Positions 27,667-37,031 of a stretch of 64,000 nt of DNA are shown piece after piece. Numbering within the stretch: position 1 is the first letter of the stretch; every line of letters starts with the position of its first letter. The position numbers were made by a program, and so were the translations under genes. Source of the stretch: CBDCVD01 sp965224015. GTDB taxonomy: Bacteria > Pseudomonadota > Alphaproteobacteria > Rhizobiales > CBDCVD01. The stretch spans positions 1,054,001 through 1,118,000 of the forward strand of contig OZ245032.1 in NCBI GenBank assembly GCA_965224015.1, in the 5' to 3' direction. The notes under the pieces are model-generated. The model saw only the letters and a program-made list of their open reading frames with translations, searched no databases and had not been told where the DNA came from.

Positions 27667-27740
27667 AGCGTGTCAGGTCTAGCCGGGCCTCCATGAACCG
27701 ACATCTACAAAAGCCAATACAGCTGGTATCAACAAAGCGT
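27667..27740. repeat. Repeat fragments after pyrG
   Basis: An AGAGCGTGTCAGG motif (27666-27678), found at the edge of many repeats in this window, is followed by AAAGCCAATACAGCTGGTAT, the end of an A element. They separate pyrG from the convergent unknown gene. Confidence 0.4.
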
Positions 27741-28766
27741 TTAAAGATAACTCGCTCGAGAAGTTGATATGCGCGGCGGATGGTAATATTTCCAGTCTTG
27801 ACCATCAAAGCGGGCAACTCCTCCGAGTCCGAATACCCAAAGGAAATCATCGCTGACTTGTAATATCCACGGAACGTTCTTCCCTACTTCAAAGCCGGGC
27901 AATTCCTTAATAACACCTTCGTCAAAATAATAGAGCCCGTTGGTACAGGCGATATAAAGCACGTCCCGATAGAATATCATTGAGGTAAACGGAACATCAT
28001 AAGCAGGCGGTTTGTCGTAACCGTAATGTTTGAAACCAGACAGGTAATTGCCTATCAAAATCGTATCATTTGAGGACAGATAGACGGTATCTTCGTCTTT
28101 CACAATGACGTCCTGTAAGGGTTGTGTATCAGTTGGCAGTGGAACCGATTCCCAGGGACTATCATCGTCGCGCGTAAAAAGAAGACCACGATGATGCGCA
28201 GTAGAGCCGACTGCATAAAATCGCCTGAGGTCAAAGCTATCTACGGCCTCAATTTGATAATCAAAACGGTCTTCCTCAGGCACAAGGGGCCAATGCAAGG
28301 TTCCTTCATCTGTATGAACCCAGTTACCGTTGTCCGTGCGGCGCAAAATTTGCCCGCTATACCCGCAGACAAACAAACTTCCCGATAAGTTTGCAATGCG
28401 ATCCAGATATCCATTGCCGTCAAGACCCGCATCATCAATATTTTCCTGCCAGATCGTATCGCCAAGATAAACAATCTGCCCCTCCCACGACATTACAACG
28501 AGACCAGGCTTTTCCCAATTGGGAGCCTGATAACGGATCATATACACAATTCGATCTTCAACTTCCGACATAATCCACTGTCCGGAAATATAGCGTAGGA
28601 AACGGCAGTAGTTGTCGAACTCATAGTAGTGCTCCCCTGAAAGACTGATTGCAATGGAGAACATTTCCGGCCCAAAGGCGGCGCCACATATAAGCTTGGC
28701 AACATTGTCTTCGCCGACTTGCCATTGCGGATCACCGGGCTGTATTACCTTGCCGAAGGCGGCCAT
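27741..28766 (-). CDS. Unrecognised protein of 341 residues, beta-propeller-like, AT-rich gene
   Basis: ATG 28766 has GGAGG 5 bases upstream. The protein has no membrane segment and no signal peptide of its own. It shows several loosely repeated strand-rich units (VYLGDTIWQENIDD; LFVCGYSGQILRRTD; RRFYAVGSTAHHRGLLFTRDDD; LYIACTNGLYYFDEGVIKELPG; WVFGLGGVARFDGQDWKYY), each with a Gly-rich turn and aromatic residues. This resembles a beta-propeller of the kind found in photosynthesis-assembly-factor or Kelch-like folds. The gene is visibly AT-richer than its neighbours, which suggests acquisition. Its start overlaps the end of a broken Tat-signal frame. I do not recognise the family. Confidence 0.75.
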   Translation of the reverse strand: MAAFGKVIQPGDPQWQVGEDNVAKLICGAAFGPEMFSIAISLSGEHYYEFDNYCRFLRYISGQWIMSEVEDRIVYMIRYQAPNWEKPGLVVMSWEGQIVYLGDTIWQENIDDAGLDGNGYLDRIANLSGSLFVCGYSGQILRRTDNGNWVHTDEGTLHWPLVPEEDRFDYQIEAVDSFDLRRFYAVGSTAHHRGLLFTRDDDSPWESVPLPTDTQPLQDVIVKDEDTVYLSSNDTILIGNYLSGFKHYGYDKPPAYDVPFTSMIFYRDVLYIACTNGLYYFDEGVIKELPGFEVGKNVPWILQVSDDFLWVFGLGGVARFDGQDWKYYHPPRISTSRASYL

Positions 28767-28999
28767 GGGAACCTCCAGGGTTTGCTAAGATTTTCCATAA
28801 TTATTTTCCTTTTTGTCCGCGCTACAGCCTCATCGAACCACAAAGTCCCTGCAGCACATGCCACCATGGCCGCGGTAAAACCGCTCCTCCCGGCGAGTTT
28901 AAGAAAGTTCCTACGCTCGTGGGATGTAAGCCCGCAAAAGAATCGATTGTAAAGCTTCGCATCGCTAAATGCACTCTTGCTACAGCCGTACGTCTCTAT
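28745..28999 (-). pseudogene. Tat-signal protein fragment cut by an A element
   Basis: The frame reads LTSHERRNFLKLAGRSGF followed by a hydrophobic stretch to DEAVA, a textbook twin-arginine signal, then 25 more residues to a stop inside the start of the next gene. There is no in-frame ATG or GTG before the RR motif; the only start codon available (TTG at 29008) lies inside the A element at 29000-29106. The 5' end therefore seems to have been removed by that insertion. If still translated it would be an 87-residue exported peptide upstream of the propeller-like gene. Original function unknown. Confidence 0.55.
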
Positions 29000-29106
29000 T
29001 AATACCAAGGGTCCTTAACAATGACTCATGGCTTAGCGTCAATCAGGTATGTTATCAAGGCCCTACACCAGTCGGCGTGTCTATAAAGCCAATACCGCTG
29101 GTATAA
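29000..29106 (-). repeat. A element, 107-bp dispersed repeat
   Basis: TAATACCAAGGGTCC at one end and CCGCTGGTATAA at the other; the inner part includes ATGACTCATGGCTTAGCGTC and GTTATCAAGGCC. It abuts the Tat-signal frame and appears to have removed its start. Confidence 0.85.
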
Positions 29107-29157
29107 CCCGCATCACCGGCCCTTCCCCTTTATAGCTATTTGGCCCCACCTCCGCCC

Positions 29158-29643
29158 TCATATCTCCCGAGGGTCGCCGGAACCCACGCGCCTTCTGGAC
29201 GCAAAAAAATCCCGCAACAGGGCCGCGGCCCGCTGTTCCTCCAATCCCCCATACACCTGCGGGCTATGGTGGCATGTGGGCTGGTGAAAAAAGCCAGGAC
29301 CGTTTTCCACCGCGCCCCCTTTTTTATCATAAGCGGCGAAATAAAGCCGCCGAATACGCGCAAACGAAATCGCCGCCGCGCACATGGCGCACGGCTCAAG
29401 TGTCACATAAAGATCGCATCCCACCAGACGATCGCTGTCAAGAACCCGACAGGCGGCGCGAAGGGCCTGCATTTCGCAATGGGCCGTCGGATCAACCCGT
29501 TCACGCATGGCATTGCCGGCGCGCGCAATCACCTGGTCCCCTTTGACGATCACAGCGCCTACCGGCACTTCCCCACGCGCTTTCGCCGCCTCCGCCTCAG
29601 CCAGGGCCATAAACATAAACCGGTTTCTCAATTGATTTCTCAT
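29158..29643 (-). CDS. tadA: tRNA adenosine(34) deaminase
   Basis: A 161-residue zinc deaminase that converts A34 of tRNA-Arg(ACG) to inosine. The zinc and proton-shuttle motif reads TAHCEMQAL (HCE where most TadA have HAE; the His and Glu are kept), and the second zinc motif reads LEPCAMCAAAI. Length is close to E. coli TadA (167). The start is uncertain between 29643 and an in-frame ATG 9-11 codons later; neither has a strong ribosome binding site. It is divergent from mutL, as in several alphaproteobacteria where deaminase and mutL lie close. Confidence 0.93.
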   Translation of the reverse strand: MRNQLRNRFMFMALAEAEAAKARGEVPVGAVIVKGDQVIARAGNAMRERVDPTAHCEMQALRAACRVLDSDRLVGCDLYVTLEPCAMCAAAISFARIRRLYFAAYDKKGGAVENGPGFFHQPTCHHSPQVYGGLEEQRAAALLRDFFASRRRVGSGDPREI

Positions 29644-29941
29644 TTCTCATAGAGACAAGCTGAGCACCCTTTGAGCGTGTCATGCAAGGCTCCCGCCATT
29701 TAAAGTGCGCTTTCATTTGCCGATTGCCGATTGCCGATTGCTCATAACTTAAGCCCCGCTTTTTCCTCTCGATAGCGTTGATAAAAGCATCCGCAGTGGT
29801 GGGTGCGGATTTGAAAGGCTCAAAAGCGTTAAAGGCGTTAAAGGCGTTAGAGGCTTTCGTTGCGAATGGGCTTCACATGGCGCCATGTTTGCGTCATGAT
29901 GCACCACCGAGTCGCGCGGATCAAGGCCGAAGACGCACCCC
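29644..29941. other. tadA-mutL divergent region with short tandem repeats
   Basis: There are two arrays. A 7-bp unit (CGATTGC-type, three copies, about 29716-29741) and a 9-bp unit (GCGTTAAAG-type, three to four copies, about 29826-29852). The AGCGTGTCATG repeat-edge motif is at about 29673. No gene is supported here. Confidence 0.5.
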
Positions 29942-31807
29942 ATGACCATCCGTCACTTACCCGACACCGTCATTAACCAGATCGCCGCCGGCGAGGTTAT
30001 CGAACGCCCCGCCAGCGCCGTCAAGGAACTGATGGAAAACGCCATCGACGCCGGTGCCGATCGCATTGCGGTGACAATCAAACGCGGCGGCAAAACGCTG
30101 ATCCGCGTCGATGATAACGGCACGGGCATGACCCGCGACGATTTATCCCTGTGTACAATCCGTCACACCACGTCAAAGCTTGCGAACCTGGACTTGATGG
30201 CCATTCGGTCCCTCGGCTTTCGCGGGGAGGCCTTGGCCTCGATCTCGGCGGTGGCACGCCTGCACGTCGTCAGCCGCCATGCAAGCGAAGACAATGGCTG
30301 GGGCTTGCGTGTCGAGGCCGGCGCAGGTGGTGACGTGGCACCGGCAGCGCTTTCCAAAGGCACCCGCGTCGAGGTGCTTGATCTGTTTTTCGCAACACCG
30401 GCGCGGCTGAAGTTTCTCAAGTCCGACCAGGCCGAATCCAATGCCGTGACAGGGGTCGTCAAACGCATCGCCATTGCCCACCCGGGTATTCACTTTACCC
30501 TTGTCAACAACGATCGCACCCGGCTTGACTATCCCTCGGTTCGTACCGATGACGCGCAGCTGGTGCGCATCGGCCAGGTTTTGGGCCCCGAGTTCCAGGC
30601 CAATGCCGTCCCTGTCATGGCGGAACGCGAGGGACTGACGCTCACCGGCTATGTAGGCCTTCCCACCTTTACCCGTGCCAACACCTTGTCACAATTCGCC
30701 TATGTGAACACGAGGCCCCTGCGCGACAAGATGATTGCTGGCGCCATCAGGGGTGCCTACGCCGACGTGTTGCATCGTGACCGCTTTCCCGTGGTTGTTC
30801 TATTTATTACCATTGCGCCCAAAGACGTTGACATAAACGTGCACCCGGCCAAATCCGACGTGCGGTTTCGCAATCCCGGCCTCGTGCGCGGTCTGATCAT
30901 CAGCGCCATTCGCCACGCCCTCGGCGCACGCGGGACAAAAACCGCCAGCACCTTAGGCGAGGCCATGCTTGGAGCCATGGTGCGCCAACCCCACGGACCC
31001 GGCACAGAACAAACACCTTCGCCTCGTACCGCCGGTGCGACCCGCTATTACCAGCGCCTTGGCCCGCGTGCTCCTTTTCCGCAGAACTCCCCGCATCGTC
31101 CCTTGGGCTTTTCCGAAAGCCTTGAGGCGTCTGCGGCAGGTGCCGTTGATGAGCCCAGTGCGCATGTAGAGCCCCTCGGCGACGGCGATGGCAATGGTCG
31201 CGGTAGGGACGCAGAACTTGTGGCCTCATACCCTCTAGGGGCGGCGCGGGCGCAGGTGCACGAGACCTATATCATCGCCCAGACCCGGGACGGGTTGGCC
31301 ATCGTTGATCAGCACGCGGCTCATGAACGCCTTGTCTATGAGCGCCTTAAAGACGCCTATACCCGCGGCAAGGTCACAACTCAGATGTTGCTAATTCCCG
31401 AAATTATCGAAATGGACCAGGAGGACGTGGAGCAATTGCTTGCGCACAAACAGGACCTGGAGGACCTGGGGTTGGTGCTTGAAGGGTTTGGGCCGGGCGC
31501 GGTTTCGGTGAGCGAGACACCAGCTTTGTTGGGAGAGACAGATGTCACCGGGCTTGTCAAAGATCTGGCCGATAACCTTAACGCGTGGGGGGATATTTCG
31601 CTGGTGCGCGACAAACTCGATGCGGTCGCCTCGCGCATGGCCTGCCATGGATCCATTCGCGCCGGACGGCGCCTGCAGGCGAGCGACATGAACGCCCTAT
31701 TGCGGGAGATGGAGGCAACACCCCTGTCCGGCCAATGCAATCATGGCCGCCCCACCTATGTCGAGTTGAAGCTTCACGATATCGAACGCCTGTTCGGCCG
31801 ACGATGA
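29942..31807 (+). CDS. mutL: DNA mismatch repair protein MutL, endonuclease type
   Basis: A 621-residue GHKL ATPase. ATP-site motifs are ENAIDAGADR (about residue 32), DDNGTGM and SLGFRGEALASISA. The C-terminal domain has DQHAAHERLVYE, which fits the DQHA(x)2E(x)4E nicking motif, plus ACHGSIRAGRRL and QCNHGRPTYVEL. It should therefore nick the daughter strand itself, as in bacteria without MutH. A variable linker (about 340-430) is rich in Pro, Gly and Ala. A perfect AGAGCGCT/AGCGCTCT hairpin at 31809-31830 follows the stop. Confidence 0.97.
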   Translation: MTIRHLPDTVINQIAAGEVIERPASAVKELMENAIDAGADRIAVTIKRGGKTLIRVDDNGTGMTRDDLSLCTIRHTTSKLANLDLMAIRSLGFRGEALASISAVARLHVVSRHASEDNGWGLRVEAGAGGDVAPAALSKGTRVEVLDLFFATPARLKFLKSDQAESNAVTGVVKRIAIAHPGIHFTLVNNDRTRLDYPSVRTDDAQLVRIGQVLGPEFQANAVPVMAEREGLTLTGYVGLPTFTRANTLSQFAYVNTRPLRDKMIAGAIRGAYADVLHRDRFPVVVLFITIAPKDVDINVHPAKSDVRFRNPGLVRGLIISAIRHALGARGTKTASTLGEAMLGAMVRQPHGPGTEQTPSPRTAGATRYYQRLGPRAPFPQNSPHRPLGFSESLEASAAGAVDEPSAHVEPLGDGDGNGRGRDAELVASYPLGAARAQVHETYIIAQTRDGLAIVDQHAAHERLVYERLKDAYTRGKVTTQMLLIPEIIEMDQEDVEQLLAHKQDLEDLGLVLEGFGPGAVSVSETPALLGETDVTGLVKDLADNLNAWGDISLVRDKLDAVASRMACHGSIRAGRRLQASDMNALLREMEATPLSGQCNHGRPTYVELKLHDIERLFGRR

Positions 31808-31808
31808 C

Positions 31809-31830
31809 AGAGCGCTGAAGGGAGCGCTCT
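31809..31830. other. Perfect 8-bp hairpin after mutL
   Basis: AGAGCGCT, six bases, AGCGCTCT. It starts just after the mutL stop and lacks a T-run, so it is at best a Rho-assisted end or an RNA-stabilising hairpin. Confidence 0.4.
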
Positions 31831-31877
31831 CGACTGTTTGATGTCCGGTTTAGCTGGAACCACGCGAGAGAGGATAC

Positions 31878-32870
31878 GTGGACGAGACACAGGCAAAAAC
31901 CCACATTGTGATCCTTGGCGAGGACAAACCGCTCATCACCACGGGCCTTGACCTGTTGGGCACGCTCTATGGCCCCTGGCATGGGGTTGAATTGGCACAA
32001 AACATGGGGATGGATCGGGGCAGCGTGCGCGTTATTGCCAGTGTGCCGGGCTCCCACGATGCGCCGATTGACGCTGCAGTGATGGATGCCTTTCCCCATC
32101 TTGAGATCATTGCGTCCTTTGGGGTAGGTTATGACCATATTGATGCCAGTTACGCGGCATCCAGGGGTATCATGGTCACCCACACCCCAGACGTTTTGAC
32201 CGATGAAGTCGCGGATTTGACGGTGGGACTTGTGGTGATGACGGCGCGCAATCTCGGGGCCGCCGAGCGGTGGTTGCGGGCGGGAAAGTGGCACAGTGAA
32301 GGCAATTTCGCGCTTTCCCCTTCGCTACGCGGGCGCCGCATTGGCATTTTTGGGTTGGGGCGCATTGGTACCGCGGTGGCGACGCGTCTGGCCGCCTTCG
32401 GCTTGCCCATTGCCTATTGCGCACGTACACAAAAGCCCGATCTTGCCTATGGGTTCTATCCTGATGCCGAGAGCCTGGCCGAGGCAACGGATGTCCTGAT
32501 CATCACCGCTCCTGGTGGCGCAGAAACCCATCACAGTATCAACGGTAAAGTTTTTCGCGCCCTTGGACCCGATGGGATCGTAATCAACGTCGGTCGTGGC
32601 AGCGTGATCGACGAGGAGGCGCTTGTCACAGCCCTTGAGGAGGGAACTATTCTGGCGGCAGGGCTTGATGTATTTGCAAATGAGCCCCACGTGCCCCCTC
32701 GCCTATTGCAATGCAGCAATGTCGTTCTGCTCCCGCATGTGGGCTCCGCCAGTGTCATGACCCGCGCCGCCATGGGACAATTAGTGGTTGATAATGTCAA
32801 AACCTGGCTCGATGCCGGTCGCGCTCTGACCCCGGTGCCTGAATGCCTGGAGCGTGGCATGTCTTCATAG
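31878..32870 (+). CDS. D-2-hydroxyacid dehydrogenase, glyoxylate/hydroxypyruvate reductase-like
   Basis: A 330-residue NAD(P)-dependent dehydrogenase. The dinucleotide site is GIFGLGRIGTAVATRLA (about residue 156). Catalytic Arg is in VGRGSVIDEEAL, Glu in DVFANEPHVP and His in LLPHVGSAS. It is closer to the GhrB/plant hydroxypyruvate reductase 2 branch than to the GhrA-like enzyme at 16 kb. The start is GTG with GAGAGAGGA upstream. It follows mutL after 70 bases on the same strand but has no functional link to it. Confidence 0.9.
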   Translation: MDETQAKTHIVILGEDKPLITTGLDLLGTLYGPWHGVELAQNMGMDRGSVRVIASVPGSHDAPIDAAVMDAFPHLEIIASFGVGYDHIDASYAASRGIMVTHTPDVLTDEVADLTVGLVVMTARNLGAAERWLRAGKWHSEGNFALSPSLRGRRIGIFGLGRIGTAVATRLAAFGLPIAYCARTQKPDLAYGFYPDAESLAEATDVLIITAPGGAETHHSINGKVFRALGPDGIVINVGRGSVIDEEALVTALEEGTILAAGLDVFANEPHVPPRLLQCSNVVLLPHVGSASVMTRAAMGQLVVDNVKTWLDAGRALTPVPECLERGMSS

Positions 32871-32875
32871 AGATA

Positions 32876-32930
32876 GGGCCCCTTTTAGCGTTTCTCTTGA
32901 TCTTAACCGGGGTTATTGTTGCAACTGAAA
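32876..32930. repeat. Single D-element end
   Basis: CTTGATCTTAACCGGGGTTATTGTTGCAACT matches the right end of the 423-bp composite at 17.06-17.48 kb; no partner end is found nearby, so this is a solo remnant. Confidence 0.5.
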
Positions 32931-33112
32931 CGCCGGACCTTCTAGATGTGTAACGTCAAGAGGTTGTCTCTGGTAAATTCATCGGGTGGCAATGGCCGCA
33001 ATAACCCTGACTTCAGACCGGCCACCTTGAGAACAACTTATTGAAGATTTACATCTAGAGCATGTGACCTGCGTGCCCCAAGCTATTACGATTGTCTGCT
33101 CCTGCTTTCGAT

Positions 33113-34432
33113 TTATGCGACTTCCACCCATGTTGTCATACCCGCTGCTTGATGCCCGAGCATGTGACAGTGCAACAGCCATTTGCCGGGGTTATCGAAT
33201 ACACAGGCAATATCGCGCGTCTCATCCACATTTACCAGTGTCGTGTCCCGTAACGCGCCCAAGTCGCCGTCAGCCTCCACTTCAAAGAAGTGATGCCCGT
33301 GCAGGTGAATGGCATGCGCAAAGCGGGTGTCGTTCACCAGACGGATGCGTGCGGTCTGGCCGCGCTCGAACCGGTGAAACGGAGGGTCGGTTATGCTGGA
33401 CCGACCGTTGAAAGCCCAAATGTCCCCGCCCATCATTCCCCGCATCATGCGACGGCTCATGGCCCCGCCTTCCATGGTCAGGGTCAGGGAAATGGCGTTT
33501 TCCATGTCCGGCTGTGCAGTGTCGTTTGGCGCCAGCGTGGGGATTTCCGATGGTTGTCGTTGCGTATTCTCACCCACCACCGGGATAGTGCCCAGCCGGT
33601 AAGGGCCGTCGCGGGCAGGAAAAACGAAATTGATCGGCTCCGATGACCTGACATCAGCAATGATGTCCGCCCGTTGCGCCGGGGCCAGAATGAGATCGGA
33701 AGTCTCCTGTATCTGCGACAGGGGCATACCGTCCAAGGCGACAACCTTACCCGCAACCCCGTGCACTTCCACAGGGAATATCCTGTCGGTTGCCACGTTG
33801 ATCAGCCGCAGCCGAACGCGGTCACCGCGCCGAACCGCTATGCCGGGTTCAATGAGCGCACGGGCGTAGTTTCCAAGCCGCCCCTGATGCGCCTGATCGT
33901 GCATATTTTCAAAGTCCTCGGCAAGCGCGCCAGCGTCGGTCATGCGCCAGTCATCGATCATGACAATCAGATCGTGATCCACCTGCGGTGGTGTCGGTTC
34001 TTCAACGATCAGCGGGCCAAACAATCCCCTGGCGACCTGCTCCCAGGAGCGATTGTGCGAATGGTACCAGAAAGTGCCTGCATCCGGCGCGCGAAAGCGG
34101 TAGGCAAAGTCCTCATCCGCTTTGACGATATCCTGCGTCAATCCCGGCACACCGTCCATCCCATTGTCCGATCGCACACCGTGCCAATGCACCGCCGATC
34201 CCGCGTCGATCCGGTTCAGGAAGCGAATATCGAAGACATCACCCTGACGGGCGCGCAGCACCGGTCCGGGGGTGCGGCCATTGAACCCCAGCATTGGCGT
34301 TGTCGGCTCGCCCTCGGGCAGGATTTGTGCGCTGACAGGCTGCGCAATCAGCGCTTTCGGCGGTGAAGCGAACGCAACGCGCGGGGTCAACACCGTCGCA
34401 CCTGTGGCAATCAGGAATTCTCGTCTGTTCAT
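33113..34432 (-). CDS. Tat-exported multicopper oxidase
   Basis: A 439-residue periplasmic oxidase with three cupredoxin domains. ATG 34432 has GAGGT 5 bases upstream and gives the signal MNRREFLIATGATVL, a twin-arginine motif. Copper sites are HWHG (about residue 95), WYHSH, HAIHLHGHHF and HCHMLGHQAAGM, giving the trinuclear centre and type 1 copper with a Met axial ligand. A Met-containing segment (MSRRMMRGMMGG) lies in domain 3, as in cuprous oxidases of the CueO/CopA kind. This suggests oxidation of Cu(I) or another metal. It stands alone; no copper-resistance genes are adjacent. Confidence 0.92.
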   Translation of the reverse strand: MNRREFLIATGATVLTPRVAFASPPKALIAQPVSAQILPEGEPTTPMLGFNGRTPGPVLRARQGDVFDIRFLNRIDAGSAVHWHGVRSDNGMDGVPGLTQDIVKADEDFAYRFRAPDAGTFWYHSHNRSWEQVARGLFGPLIVEEPTPPQVDHDLIVMIDDWRMTDAGALAEDFENMHDQAHQGRLGNYARALIEPGIAVRRGDRVRLRLINVATDRIFPVEVHGVAGKVVALDGMPLSQIQETSDLILAPAQRADIIADVRSSEPINFVFPARDGPYRLGTIPVVGENTQRQPSEIPTLAPNDTAQPDMENAISLTLTMEGGAMSRRMMRGMMGGDIWAFNGRSSITDPPFHRFERGQTARIRLVNDTRFAHAIHLHGHHFFEVEADGDLGALRDTTLVNVDETRDIACVFDNPGKWLLHCHMLGHQAAGMTTWVEVA

Positions 34433-34618
34433 GGCATACCTCAATTCGGCAAGGTCACAATGCTTATGTGCTTTGTGGTTGCGACAAGCACCATCAGTAT
34501 GACCACAGTTTCAATGTCAAGGGCCCGCGGGTACCAAGTCCATACCGTCGGCATTGTAATCAGCGTCCCCATGTGGTTGCCTATAGGCTTACATAAAGAC
34601 AGGGGTTGCCTTGCGGCC

Positions 34619-36676
34619 TCAGGCGGCCTCGCTACCGGTTCGGCGCAGCACGTTTTGCGCCAGCTTGCCCGTCAACTCCGCATAATGGTCAAACGCCTGT
34701 TCAAGAACCGCCGCCCCGGCGCTGGCGGAACGCAACTCGATGATCAGATCGCCGATTTCAGATTCCGGCATCAACGCCTTGACCGTATCCCATCCATGCC
34801 AGCCGGCGCGCGGCTCAAAACCCAAAATCTGCCCGCGCCGCGACGAGATGATCGCGTTCACCTTGGGGGTTGCCGCGTTGGGAACATGAATGCTGACCTG
34901 GGAGATGGGTTCGAGAAGAACCGGACTTGCCTCTGCCAGCCCCTGGGAAGCCGCCAGCCAGCCCGCAGCACGAAACGCCTGGTCGGATGAATCCACCGAG
35001 TGGTGTGAGCCATCTGTCAAGGTCACGGCGATGTCAACAACGGGAAACCCAAGGGGACCGCTTTGCAACGTGTCCCGCACACCCGCTTCGACCGATGCAA
35101 TATACTGCTTGGGCACCACGCCGCCTGAGATGGTCTCGTCAAAACGAAACCCCTCGCCCCGTGGCAAGGGTTTAATATCGAGCACCACATCGCCAAACTG
35201 TCCGTGCCCACCGGATTGCTTCTTGTGCCGTCCGCGTTGGGTGACGGCGCGTTTAATGGTCTCCTTGTAGGGAACCGATGGGATTTGCGGGTTCACATCA
35301 AGAGCGAACTTGCCTTTTAGACGCTCCAGGGCCACGCGCAAGTGCATTTCCCCCTGACCGCTAAGCAAATATTCCCCCGTGTCCTGGTGGTGACCCACGA
35401 CGAGTGTCGGGTCTTCTTCGGCAACCTTTTGCATGGCCATGGTCAGTTTGACTTCGTCTTTTCGATTGGAAACCGACACGGCTCTTGCCATGACCGGCTG
35501 AGGGATCGGCATGGGGATGAGCTGCGCAGGGTCTTTGGTGCGCGACAGGGTATCCCCTGTTGCGGCCCCATCGACCTTGGCCAAGGCGACGGTATCGCCG
35601 GCGTCGGCGTGCTTGACCTTGTCGGCCTTTTGTCCACGAACACGGAACACAGCGCTCACGCGCCCGCTCTCACCGTCACCATTGTAGAGCGTGTCGCCCT
35701 CACTGATCCGCCCCGAGAGCACGCGGACCAGAGACAATTTACCCCCATGGGTGGTGTGCATCGTTTTGAGAACCAGGCCTGTCCCTTGCGCAAGTTCACC
35801 GCCGGCAAGCCGCGCAACGGTCTGGGACACGCCGGGGGCCTCGTGACGCAGAGCCTTGAGCAGGCGCAGGATGCCGTTTCCATTGGCCGCTGAGCCAATA
35901 AAGACCGGCGTGATAATTCCGGCACGTAGCTCCCCGCGCAAATCCTCAAACACCTGGTCCTGCGAGGGATCAATTTCCTCGATCAGTTGCTCCATGAGCA
36001 CGTCGTCATGATCCGCAAGGGTCTCCAGCATGGAATAGCGCGCATCCATCTCGCGTTTGCGATCCTCATTTGTCATGTCAATGACTTCGCTCGCCATATG
36101 CTCGCGATAGACGTGGGCGCGCTCAAGGGCCAGATCGATAAAACCGACCGCAATCCCCTCTTTCCAGATGGGAATCTGTCGCAAGACCAGTGGCGTTTCG
36201 CTGGCACCCTGCAGCATTTCCAGGCTTTCGCGCACCCCTCCTTCGGACTTGTCTATCTTGTTGAGAAAAATAAAGCGAGGAATGTTCAGGTCTTCAAGGC
36301 GCTTGAGCACCACCTGTAGCGCCGGCAGTTTCTTGTCATCGGCTTCGCACACCACAATCGCCGCGTCCACCCCGGCAAGCACACTTGTCGCATCGGATAC
36401 GAACTCGACCGAACCAGGGCAATCGATAAAAGTGTAGGTATCTCCCAAAAACGTAGCGTCGGCGACGTTGGCCTCAACGCTCATACCGTGGGCACGCGCC
36501 TCCGGGGACCCGTCACCCACGCTGGTGCCGGCATCGACGCGGCCCTGTTGCTCAAGGGCTCCGGTGTGGGTGAGAATGGCTTCCAGCAAGGTTGTCTTGC
36601 CACTGGTAAACGGCCCGACAATGGCAATGGTACGAACATCGCCGCCTGCCCCCTGCTGATCTGATGATGCGCTCAT
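34619..36676 (-). CDS. Elongation factor G-like translational GTPase (second EF-G type)
   Basis: A 685-residue GTPase with the five-domain EF-G layout. G1 reads GPFTSGKTTLLEA, G3 FIDCPGS and G4 FLNKIDK. It differs from canonical FusA, which has AHIDAGKTT in G1 and sits in the rpsL-rpsG-fusA-tuf operon. The second half contains QSGGHGQFGDVVLDIKPL, matching EF-G domain IV. ATG 36676 has AGGAGG 7-8 bases upstream. Such proteins are known as EF-G-like or EF-G2; their role in bacteria is not settled. It is monocistronic here. Confidence 0.92.
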   Translation of the reverse strand: MSASSDQQGAGGDVRTIAIVGPFTSGKTTLLEAILTHTGALEQQGRVDAGTSVGDGSPEARAHGMSVEANVADATFLGDTYTFIDCPGSVEFVSDATSVLAGVDAAIVVCEADDKKLPALQVVLKRLEDLNIPRFIFLNKIDKSEGGVRESLEMLQGASETPLVLRQIPIWKEGIAVGFIDLALERAHVYREHMASEVIDMTNEDRKREMDARYSMLETLADHDDVLMEQLIEEIDPSQDQVFEDLRGELRAGIITPVFIGSAANGNGILRLLKALRHEAPGVSQTVARLAGGELAQGTGLVLKTMHTTHGGKLSLVRVLSGRISEGDTLYNGDGESGRVSAVFRVRGQKADKVKHADAGDTVALAKVDGAATGDTLSRTKDPAQLIPMPIPQPVMARAVSVSNRKDEVKLTMAMQKVAEEDPTLVVGHHQDTGEYLLSGQGEMHLRVALERLKGKFALDVNPQIPSVPYKETIKRAVTQRGRHKKQSGGHGQFGDVVLDIKPLPRGEGFRFDETISGGVVPKQYIASVEAGVRDTLQSGPLGFPVVDIAVTLTDGSHHSVDSSDQAFRAAGWLAASQGLAEASPVLLEPISQVSIHVPNAATPKVNAIISSRRGQILGFEPRAGWHGWDTVKALMPESEIGDLIIELRSASAGAAVLEQAFDHYAELTGKLAQNVLRRTGSEAA

Positions 36677-37031
36677 GATGCTACCTCCTGTTGCGAATAT
36701 GCCCGCGCCGCTCAACGGTGGCGGTCTTCCATCGTCTCAATCTTTGCCCATGAATGCAAGCCGCAATCGGCGTTGGTAGGCTAATGACCTGGGGTTTTAT
36801 ACCAGCGGTATTGGCTTTATGTACACGCCGACTGGTGTATTGCCTTGATAACACAACGCTTTGACGCTAACCCATGAGTCATTGTCAGGGACCATTGGTA
36901 TTATTTAACAAATCCCACAAAAATTGTTACAAATCGCGAGATTGCGCTGCGGCCTGCGAGGCCAATAGCCCCTGTCCGATTTGATCGGCTATATGGTTCT
37001 CTCGACGTTTCTCAAGGCCAATCAAGCACGA
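36677..37031. other. Intergenic region with an A element
   Basis: This 355-base gap lies between the dehydratase and the EF-G-like gene, both leftward. It holds the A element at 36797-36905. The remaining bases show no gene or clear hairpin. Confidence 0.5.
36797..36905 (+). repeat. A element, 109 bp
   Basis: TTATACCAGCGGTATTGGCT at the left and CCATTGGTATTA at the right; the inner part is GATAACACAACGCTTTGACG. It is inverted relative to the copies at 23.7, 29.0 and 45.2 kb. Confidence 0.85.

Noticed and set aside
32150..32690. Overlapping minus-strand frames across the second hydroxyacid dehydrogenase
   Set aside because: They are antisense shadows with Arg/Pro-rich composition and no start signals.
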